A DNA stretch of 64,000 bases from Ramlibacter cellulosilyticus (lineage in GTDB: Bacteria; Pseudomonadota; Gammaproteobacteria; Burkholderiales; Burkholderiaceae_C). A program made the position numbers and the translations under genes. Every line of letters starts with the position of its first letter. The first letter of the stretch is position 1. Below the pieces are notes generated by a model. That model was not told the DNA's origin, did not search any database, and saw only the letters and a list, made by a program, of their open reading frames with translations. The stretch lies in assembly GCF_014297465.1 (NCBI RefSeq), contig NZ_JACORT010000008.1:62001-126000 (forward strand), in the 5' to 3' direction. This document shows, in pieces, positions 57,712 through 64,000 of the stretch.

Positions 57712-58827
57712 GTGAAAGTCTTGATCACCGGCGCCGATGGTTTCATCGGCCACAACCTGCGTGCGCACCTAGCGGAACGGAAGGAGGTCGAGGTGATCTG
57801 CCTCGGGCGCCGCTCCACTGCAGCGGACTGGGAGGCAGGCATACGACAGACGGATGCCATCTTCCATTTGGCCGGCGTGAATCGTCCACAGGACCCGGCC
57901 GAGTTCGCGGTGGGCAATCGCGATCTCACCCGGAACCTTTGCGAGCTGGTCCGCACGACGGGGCGTGCCATTCCCATCCTCTATACGTCCTCCATTCAGG
58001 TGGAGGGAGGTGGCGCGCATGGCCCTTACGGTGCCAGCAAGCTCGAAGCGGAGCAGGCACTGCTTGACTACCACGCCGCGACTGGGGCGCGTGTCCGTAT
58101 TTACCGGCTGCCGAATGTGTTTGGGAAATGGTGCCGGCCGAACTACAACTCGGCGGTTGCAACGTTCTGCCACAACATCGCTCGCGACCTGCCCATCCAG
58201 ATCAACGATCCCGCTGCCGTAGTTCGGCTTGTCTACGTGGACGACGTGATGGGGGCCTTTCTCACATTTCTTGACGCGGAGGTGTCGGACGAACCGTATC
58301 GGCACGTCGAGCCTGAGTACCGGACCACCGTTGGCGATCTTGCGTCGCAGATACGAAGTTTCCACGAGGCACGTGCTAACTTGCTCCCCGGGCGGGTGGG
58401 GACGGGATTGGCGCGTGCCCTCTACGCGACGTACGTGAGCTACTTGCCGAAGGAGCAGTTCGCCTACGCCGTGCCTAGGTACGGCGACCCCCGGGGTGTC
58501 TTCGTGGAAATGCTCAAGACGCCGGACAGCGGCCAGTTCTCATTTTTCACGGCTCACCCTGGCATCACTCGCGGCGGCCACTATCACCATACAAAGACCG
58601 AGAAGTTCCTTGTGATCAAGGGCCGGGCCCGCTTTGGGTTCCGGCATCTGATGACGGGCGAACGCTTCGAGTTGTTCATAGAGGGCGGAGAGTCACAGAT
58701 TGTGGATACAGTGCCGGGCTGGACCCACGACATCACGAATGTCGGTGAGGACGAACTCATCGTCATGCTGTGGGCGAACGAGGTGTTCGATCGCTCCCGT
58801 CCGGACACCTTTGCCCAGCCCGTATGA
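57712..58827 (+). CDS. fnlB: UDP-2-acetamido-2,6-dideoxy-hexulose reductase/3-epimerase FnlB (CapF/WbjC type)
   Basis: The 371-residue second enzyme of UDP-L-FucNAc synthesis. The start is a GTG at 57712 with AGGAG five bases upstream. Residues 1 to about 245 are a short-chain dehydrogenase domain (VLITGADGFIGHNLRAHLAE) with the active-site-like GPYGASKLEAEQAL. Residues about 250-371 are a cupin domain with metal-binding histidines (THAHPG-like FTAHPGITRGGHYHHTKTEK). CapF uses the cupin for C3 epimerisation and the dehydrogenase for C4 reduction. The stop overlaps the fnlC start (ATGA). Confidence 0.93.
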   Translation: MKVLITGADGFIGHNLRAHLAERKEVEVICLGRRSTAADWEAGIRQTDAIFHLAGVNRPQDPAEFAVGNRDLTRNLCELVRTTGRAIPILYTSSIQVEGGGAHGPYGASKLEAEQALLDYHAATGARVRIYRLPNVFGKWCRPNYNSAVATFCHNIARDLPIQINDPAAVVRLVYVDDVMGAFLTFLDAEVSDEPYRHVEPEYRTTVGDLASQIRSFHEARANLLPGRVGTGLARALYATYVSYLPKEQFAYAVPRYGDPRGVFVEMLKTPDSGQFSFFTAHPGITRGGHYHHTKTEKFLVIKGRARFGFRHLMTGERFELFIEGGESQIVDTVPGWTHDITNVGEDELIVMLWANEVFDRSRPDTFAQPV

Positions 58828-59969
58828 CCAGCATGATCAAGAAACTGAAAGTGATGACCGTCGTCGGAACGCGACCCGAGATCATCCGCCTGTCCCGAGT
58901 GATCGCCAAGCTAGATCACTACTGTGATCACGTCCTCGTGCACACGGGCCAGAACTACGACTACGAGCTGAACGAGATTTTTTTTCGGGACCTGGAAGTG
59001 CGACGGCCGGACCATTTCCTCAGCGCCGCTGGATTGACCGGCGCGGAGACCGTAGGAAAGGTAATCATCGCCGTTGACCAGGTACTGGCGGAAGTGAATC
59101 CCGAGGCCCTGCTGATTCTCGGTGACACGAACAGCTGCATGGCGGCGCTGCCGGCGAAGCGCCGCAAGATCCCGGTATTCCACATGGAAGCAGGGAACCG
59201 TTGCTTCGACTTGCGAGTGCCCGAGGAGGTGAACCGCCGAATTGTCGACCACACCGCAGACGTGAACCTTACCTACAGCTCTATCGCTCGGGAGTACCTG
59301 TTGCGCGAAGGGTTGCGGCCGGAGCTGGTGATCAAGACGGGCAGCCCCATGTTCGAGGTACTGTATCACTACCGTGCGCGAATCGATGCATCCGACGTGC
59401 TCCAGCGCTTGAACCTTGCTAGGCACGGATATTTCGTGGTTAGCGCGCACCGCGAGGAGAACGTGGATTCCGATCGGAATTTCGGCAAGCTGGTCGATAC
59501 TCTCAATGGCATTGCGGAGAAGTACGCGCTGCCCGTCATCGTGTCCACCCATCCTCGCACCCGCAAGCGTATCGATGCCATGCGGGCGCAGTTCCACCCG
59601 GCGATCCAGCTGCACAAGCCTTTGGGTTTCCACGATTACGTGAAGCTGCAGATCGAGTCGTGCGCGGTCCTGTCGGACAGCGGCACCATTTCGGAGGAGT
59701 CCTCGATTCTCAATTTCCCCGCCCTTAATATTCGGGAGGCGCATGAGCGGCCGGAGGGAATGGAGGAGGCGGCGGTGATGATGGTCGGACTGGGCCGCGA
59801 GCGGGTGCTCCAGGGACTCTCGCTCCTGGCAGACCAGCCGCGCGCCGGGACGCGTCTGCTGCGCGAGGTGGCGGACTACGCAGTGCCCAACGTCTCGGAC
59901 AAGGTCGTGCGCCTCGTCCACAGCTATACGGATTACGTGAATCGGGTCGTGTGGCGCAAGGATGTGTGA
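58824..59969 (+). CDS. fnlC: UDP-N-acetyl-L-talosamine 2-epimerase FnlC (CapG/WbjD type)
   Basis: A 381-residue enzyme of the WecB/NeuC 2-epimerase fold, last in the route to UDP-N-acetyl-L-fucosamine. It has KVMTVVGTRPEIIRLSRVIA, the VLVHTGQNYDYELNEIFF block, FHMEAGNRCFDLRVPEEVNR with the catalytic glutamates, and SDSGTISEESSILNFPALN. These match CapG/WbjD more than WecB (NRCFDLRVPEE). It is translationally coupled to fnlB. After its stop a 246-bp stretch (59970-60215) separates it from the convergent epimerase gene and shows no gene. Confidence 0.93.
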   Translation: MTSMIKKLKVMTVVGTRPEIIRLSRVIAKLDHYCDHVLVHTGQNYDYELNEIFFRDLEVRRPDHFLSAAGLTGAETVGKVIIAVDQVLAEVNPEALLILGDTNSCMAALPAKRRKIPVFHMEAGNRCFDLRVPEEVNRRIVDHTADVNLTYSSIAREYLLREGLRPELVIKTGSPMFEVLYHYRARIDASDVLQRLNLARHGYFVVSAHREENVDSDRNFGKLVDTLNGIAEKYALPVIVSTHPRTRKRIDAMRAQFHPAIQLHKPLGFHDYVKLQIESCAVLSDSGTISEESSILNFPALNIREAHERPEGMEEAAVMMVGLGRERVLQGLSLLADQPRAGTRLLREVADYAVPNVSDKVVRLVHSYTDYVNRVVWRKDV

Positions 59970-60215
59970 TGACCCGGAGTTCGTCGCCGCGCGGGGGCGG
60001 AACGCGTTTGCGGTGGCGCATGAAACTCCAGTACGTCGTGTTTGGGCAGGGCTTCTGGGCGGGCCGCTTATGCGGGCCTGATTCAGAACGGCCATAGTAA
60101 GGTCGGGGCCAGGCCGTTACTGATCCGCGCGCCGACTTGGACCTCGTGGGAGGCCTTGGTCGGCGGTTCGCCGGACCCCGGCACTGGGCAAATTGCGTAC
60201 TGGCGTTGTTTGGGC

Positions 60216-61253
60216 CTACCCGGCGGCGGCTGTCAGCGACCGCACGTACCAAGGCATGGCTTTCGCAATTCCCTGACGTACGCTGAACCGGGGTGCATAG
60301 CCAAGCAGGCGCGCCGCCTTCCCGATATCGGCTTGCGAGTGGCGGACGTCGCCGGCACGGAACTCCCGATATCTCGGCGATCGCTCTCGTACGATCCCGT
60401 TCGTCGCCAGCTCGGCGCGGAGCATGGCGAAGAGCTCATTCAACGTCGTCCGATCGCCCACGGCAACGTTGTAGACCTGGTTGCGCGCTTCCGCCTCCGT
60501 CTGCACCGCCGCAAGCAGGTTCGCCTGCACCACGTTGTCGATGAAGCAGAAATCCCGGCTCGTCTCACCGTCGCCGTTGATGAAGATTTCGTCGTCGCGG
60601 ATCATGGACGCGATCCACTTGGGGATGACGGCAGCGTAGGCGCCTTCGGGGTCTTGCCGCGGCCCGAACACGTTGAAGTAGCGCAGCCCGATGGTGCTGA
60701 AGTCATAGCTGCGGGCGAACACGTCCGCATACAGCTCGTTCACGTACTTCGTCACGGCGTACGGCGACAGGGGCTTGCCGATCCGGTCTTCCACTTTCGG
60801 CAAGGCCGGGTGGTCGCCGTAGGTGGAGCTGCTGGCCGCATAGGTGAAGCTCTTGACTCCCGCGTCCCGCGCGGCAACCAACATGTTCAGGAAACCGTCG
60901 ATGTTGGCGCCGTTGGTGGTGATCGGATCCTTCAGGGAGCGGGGCACGGAGCCCAAGGCAGCCTCGTGCAGCACGTAGTCGACGCCTTGGCAGGCCCGAT
61001 GGCAAGCGTCCAGGTCGCGGATGTCGCCCTCCACGAAGGAGAACCCCTCCCATTGCTGCGGGGTGACGATACGCTGCACTTCCTCCAGGTTGCGCCGGTG
61101 GCCGGTCGCAAAGTTGTCCAGGCCGACGACGCGCTGGTCGAGGCGCAGCAACGCCTCCAGGAGGTTCGAGCCGATAAAGCCGGCGGCCCCGGTCACGAGC
61201 CAGGTGTGGGGCTCCCGGGACAGGGTGGCGAGGAGTTGTTCGTAACGCGACAT
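60216..61253 (-). CDS. UDP-HexNAc(A) 4-epimerase (WbpP/TviC type)
   Basis: A 345-residue extended short-chain dehydrogenase that inverts C4 of UDP-GlcNAc or its uronic acid. The NAD loop is [20 protein letters not shown]. The following block, [20 protein letters not shown], and the [20 protein letters not shown] signature are diagnostic of WbpP/TviC/Gne. The catalytic SSSTYG and [16 protein letters not shown] lie further on. The start is the ATG at 61253; the frame also opens at a TTG at 61262. With TviB it should yield UDP-GalNAcA. Confidence 0.92.
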   Translation of the reverse strand: MSRYEQLLATLSREPHTWLVTGAAGFIGSNLLEALLRLDQRVVGLDNFATGHRRNLEEVQRIVTPQQWEGFSFVEGDIRDLDACHRACQGVDYVLHEAALGSVPRSLKDPITTNGANIDGFLNMLVAARDAGVKSFTYAASSSTYGDHPALPKVEDRIGKPLSPYAVTKYVNELYADVFARSYDFSTIGLRYFNVFGPRQDPEGAYAAVIPKWIASMIRDDEIFINGDGETSRDFCFIDNVVQANLLAAVQTEAEARNQVYNVAVGDRTTLNELFAMLRAELATNGIVRERSPRYREFRAGDVRHSQADIGKAARLLGYAPRFSVRQGIAKAMPWYVRSLTAAAG

Positions 61254-61307
61254 CAGTGGCAAGTTTGCGTGAAGCCCACCATGGTAGCTTGCCTCCGCTA
61301 TGCAGTT

Positions 61308-62321
61308 TCAGGCGATGGGAGCTTCTGCAGTCCCCGGGTGTGTCGCCCTACGGTACCGCCCGCAGAAACCAGCCGCGAGCGTCGCCAGCGACATCGGATG
61401 CGACAGGATCCACAGCCCCGCCAGGGGAAACCTCCTCGCAACGGTCGCTACGAACACTGCAAGCGCGCCGTTCCCCGCTCGTGACACGGCCGGAAATGCC
61501 TGCCGGGCAAGGAACGCGACCACCCGTGCGCGGGACACGCGCGCACGCAACGGCGGCATTCCACAGTCCACCGCGTCGCCGTACACGACATCCCAGATGG
61601 CCAGGTTGGCCATCAGCTTGTCCTGGTCCCGGGTGCCCGTCTCGTTCTCGCCGTGCAGCCGCCACACGCCCACCGTCCGCCGCAGGTACTTCACGGTACC
61701 CCGCAACGCCAGCCGGTACAGGGACTCCCAATCGGAGCTGATGGCGGCCGAGCGGTAGAAGTCCAGTGCCAATGCCGGCTGGCGCGCATACATCACGCCC
61801 AGGTGCATCAGCAGGTACGGCCGTCCAGGCAGGCGCCGCAGGATCTCCAGGCCGGTGAGCTGGTCCTCCGGCGGCAGGTCGGAGTCGTGCGCGTCCCGCT
61901 CGGATTTCGTGGTGACCCTGGCGGCCACCATCACGACCTCCGGATGCCCTTCCACGCACTGGACCGCTTGCGCAATGAAGTCGGAATCGATGAAGTAGTC
62001 GTCCCCGTCCAGGTTCACCACCCATTCGCCGGTGGCGTGCTCGTAGAGGAGGGCGCGGTAGTTGCCGGTGCGCCCCAGGTTGGCCGGGTGCCGCACATAG
62101 CGAAGCCGTGGGTCGGAGAAGCCAGCCACCACTGCGGCCGTGTCGTCGGTGGACGCGTCGTCGCCGACGATCACCTCCAGGTTCTCATACGTCTGCGCCA
62201 GCGCGGATGCGATGGCCTCCCGGATGAATCCCGCCTGGTTGTAGGTCGGGATCATCACGGAGACCTTGATCGCGCGCGGCTCCATGGCGACGTCTTCAGG
62301 AGGGATAGGGCTCGGGTTCAT
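61308..62321 (-). CDS. Glycosyltransferase family 2 protein
   Basis: A 337-residue GT-A fold enzyme. It opens KVSVMIPTYNQAGFIREAIA, then VIVGDDASTDDTAAVVAGFS and the DxD-type NLDGDDYFIDSDFIAQA. The catalytic-base region could be SDWESLYRLALRG. The C-terminal 90 residues are hydrophobic and probably associate with the membrane. The gene overlaps the flippase gene by 26 nt. An internal ATG (codon 13) is an alternative start. Confidence 0.9.
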   Translation of the reverse strand: MNPSPIPPEDVAMEPRAIKVSVMIPTYNQAGFIREAIASALAQTYENLEVIVGDDASTDDTAAVVAGFSDPRLRYVRHPANLGRTGNYRALLYEHATGEWVVNLDGDDYFIDSDFIAQAVQCVEGHPEVVMVAARVTTKSERDAHDSDLPPEDQLTGLEILRRLPGRPYLLMHLGVMYARQPALALDFYRSAAISSDWESLYRLALRGTVKYLRRTVGVWRLHGENETGTRDQDKLMANLAIWDVVYGDAVDCGMPPLRARVSRARVVAFLARQAFPAVSRAGNGALAVFVATVARRFPLAGLWILSHPMSLATLAAGFCGRYRRATHPGTAEAPIA

Positions 62322-63573
62322 CCACCGGAATCCTCTGGAGCAGCACCATCTGCAGGACCAGGTTGACCAGCGAGAACAGGCTGGTCATGAGCGCCAGGCC
62401 CATGACGCCATAGGCGAAGAAGGCGGCGATCTTGGCGGGGATGTAGAAGGTGTACGTGATGACCCCCAGCCGGGTGGGCGTGCGGGTGTCGCCGAGGGCG
62501 TAGAAGGTGCCGGCGGAGATCTGGCCACCGATGCCGCCCACGAACACGCCGCCCAGCCAGAGGAGGATCCACCACAGGGTCTCGACGTCGCTCGCGGTGA
62601 TGTTGCGCCAGCCGAACACCAGGTCCAGCAAGGGGCGTCCCACCACGCCCAGCACCAGCAGCCCGCCCAGGCTGAGCGCGCACACCAGCAGCAGGTGCTG
62701 GTGGTACGCGCGCCGGAACTCCTGCCGCTGGCCCCTCTTGTGCAGCGTGCTGAGCCGCGGCACCAGCGGGGAGGCGATGGCCTTGTCCATCACCTCGTTG
62801 GCGGCGGCATACAGCTGCTGCGCCAGGTAGTAGAGGGATAGGCTGCCGCTCGCCGCCGTGGAGAGCAGGAAGCGGTCGACCAGCGGGTCCGTCTTGTAGT
62901 AGGTGGTGCCCACCAGCAGCGGCTTCACCCGCTGCCATGCGAGCCGGATGGCGGGCGCATGCAGGTCGGGGCGCACGGGCCTACCCATCCCGGGCAGGAG
63001 CACTGCCGTCTGCAGCGCCATGCGGCCCACCGTGATCCAGGCAACGGCGGCGACCCCGAAGCGGGGCAGCAGCCAGACGATGGCCGCGAAGCCGGCAAGG
63101 CTGGAGAGCGCAAGCCCGATTTCGGGCCAGACGAAGCGGTGCCGCGCGTGGTAGGCCGCGAGCTGCACGCCGTTGATGGCGGCGAACACCATTCCCACGA
63201 GCTGGATGCGCGTGAGCTCGGTGGTCAGGGCCTGGGCGGCAGGGCTGAACCCCGGCACGAGCAGGGGCGTCCACCAGGAGGCGGTCGCGAACAGGACGAG
63301 GGCGATGGCGGTGAACGTTGCGCCGACCAGGACGAGCATCGCCCACGCATCGTGATGCAGTTGTTGCTTGTTTTCGCCGGCGAGCAGGGGCACCAGCACG
63401 CTCACCAGCGATCCGCTGATCACCGACAGGATGAGTTGCGGCAGTGTCATGCCGGCGAAGAGGGCGTCCGTCTCGCTGCCGGCGCCCAGGTGCGTCAGCA
63501 CGTACCACTGCGACACGAAGCCCAGGCCGATGTTGGCGGCGGCCAGGAGTCCGAGGGAAAGCGTCCGCCGCAT
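62296..63573 (-). CDS. MviN/MurJ-like lipid flippase
   Basis: The 425-residue membrane protein starts at the ATG at 63573 (MRRTLSLGLLAAANIGLGFV). It has about 12 helices and the MurJ-like pattern of an early GAGSETDALFAGMTLPQLIL and later TFYALGDTRTPTRLGVITYT, a hallmark of the MviN family. MurJ flips lipid II; shorter members in polysaccharide clusters flip other lipid-linked sugars. It is shorter than typical MurJ (about 510). Being next to a glycosyltransferase and an epimerase, it is more likely a second polysaccharide flippase. Confidence 0.85.
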   Translation of the reverse strand: MRRTLSLGLLAAANIGLGFVSQWYVLTHLGAGSETDALFAGMTLPQLILSVISGSLVSVLVPLLAGENKQQLHHDAWAMLVLVGATFTAIALVLFATASWWTPLLVPGFSPAAQALTTELTRIQLVGMVFAAINGVQLAAYHARHRFVWPEIGLALSSLAGFAAIVWLLPRFGVAAVAWITVGRMALQTAVLLPGMGRPVRPDLHAPAIRLAWQRVKPLLVGTTYYKTDPLVDRFLLSTAASGSLSLYYLAQQLYAAANEVMDKAIASPLVPRLSTLHKRGQRQEFRRAYHQHLLLVCALSLGGLLVLGVVGRPLLDLVFGWRNITASDVETLWWILLWLGGVFVGGIGGQISAGTFYALGDTRTPTRLGVITYTFYIPAKIAAFFAYGVMGLALMTSLFSLVNLVLQMVLLQRIPVDEPEPYPS

Positions 63574-63705
63574 GTCTGGGTGCTGGGTGGTGTCGGCTAC
63601 GAGGATACCCGCAACGGACGAGCTGGCAGGCCGCCGGCCGCCCGTGGCGCGATAAAGAAGCGGCGGGCCCGGAACATTCCTGCGACATGGTAGCCTCGCC
63701 GCCCC

Positions 63706-64000
63706 ATGGAGCTGCAGGAGATCCTCTATTCGCAAGGTTTCGGTGCCCGCCGCACCTGCCTCGGCCTCGTCCAACAGGGGCTGGTCACGGTAGGCGGCGC
63801 GCTGGTGACGGACCCGCACGAGGAGTTCGAGCCCGAGGGACTGCGGTTCACGGTGGAGGGCAGGCCCTGGAGATACCACGCGAAGGCGTACCTGATGCTG
63901 CACAAGCCCGCGGGCTACGAGTGCTCGCAGAAGCCGTCGGCCTGGCCGAGCATCTACACGCTGTTGCCGGCGCCGTTGCGCCAGCGGCCGGTGAAGGGCG
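63706..64000 (+). CDS. rsuA: Ribosomal small subunit pseudouridine synthase RsuA (partial)
   Basis: The gene runs off the right edge; 98 codons are visible. The start is the ATG at 63706. The N-terminal S4-like RNA-binding domain (ILYSQGFGARRTCLGLVQQG) is followed by the catalytic-domain entry MLHKPAGYECSQKPSAWPSI and YTLLPAPLRQRPVKG. RsuA makes pseudouridine at position 516 of 16S rRNA. The catalytic aspartate would lie just beyond the window. It marks the right boundary of the polysaccharide region. Confidence 0.9.
   Translation, partial: MELQEILYSQGFGARRTCLGLVQQGLVTVGGALVTDPHEEFEPEGLRFTVEGRPWRYHAKAYLMLHKPAGYECSQKPSAWPSIYTLLPAPLRQRPVKG

Overview
The window is GC-rich DNA from a betaproteobacterium, most likely a Comamonadaceae member close to Ramlibacter or Variovorax. 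Reasons: the block gyrA, pheA, tyrA, a fused aroA-cmk, rpsA, ihfB, lapAB, rfaE1, rfaD is typical of Burkholderiales; the tmRNA encodes the tag ANDERFALAA; ompA-ubiG-gph follow gyrA; and TRAP carriers are present. Genus-level assignment is inference.

Layout. 1-8.9 kb: start of a lipoprotein gene, a TRAP transporter (dctP separated from dctQM by an alpha/beta hydrolase), a divergent fused 5-oxoprolinase and a ComEA-like protein. 9.0-16.1 kb: phosphomannomutase, then a tight leftward cassette. That cassette holds a 920-residue glycosyltransferase-nucleotidyltransferase-methyltransferase, a PIG-L deacetylase, a GT4 glycosyltransferase and a CelD-type acyltransferase. 16.4-28.9 kb: the leftward core block from gyrA to rfaD, making aromatic amino acids, ribosomal protein S1, IHF-beta, the LapAB system and ADP-heptose for LPS. 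29-34.3 kb: ompA, ubiG, gph, a VanZ-like protein, an ElyC-like protein, galE and ssrA (tmRNA).

34.3-63.6 kb is an accessory surface-polysaccharide region bounded by ssrA and rsuA. It has visibly lower GC in places (clearest in the acyltransferase at 35.8-37.8 kb) and a mobile-element patch. In that patch a complete IS66-family element with a passenger gene and a perfect 8-bp target duplication sits between an older IS66 remnant and an istB fragment. The sugar genes give two precursor routes: FnlA/FnlB/FnlC (UDP-GlcNAc to UDP-N-acetyl-L-fucosamine) and TviB/WbpP-like enzymes (UDP-HexNAc uronic acids). Seven glycosyltransferases, a Wzy-like polymerase, a Wzx-like flippase, a second MviN-like flippase, an acyltransferase and a Tat-exported beta-helix protein complete a Wzx/Wzy-type cluster. 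An EPS-associated MarR-type regulator is divergent from fnlBC. No initiating phosphoglycosyltransferase and no Wza/Wzc export genes are present here.

The most unusual feature is a set of dispersed palindromic repeats of at least five families. They occupy most core intergenic gaps, and three cases lie inside protein genes in frame. One is exactly 105 bp in aroA-cmk, one is in galE, and a shorter one is in a glycosyltransferase gene. In aroA-cmk the element supplies residues 80-114 of EPSP synthase, just before the conserved LFLGNAGTA loop.
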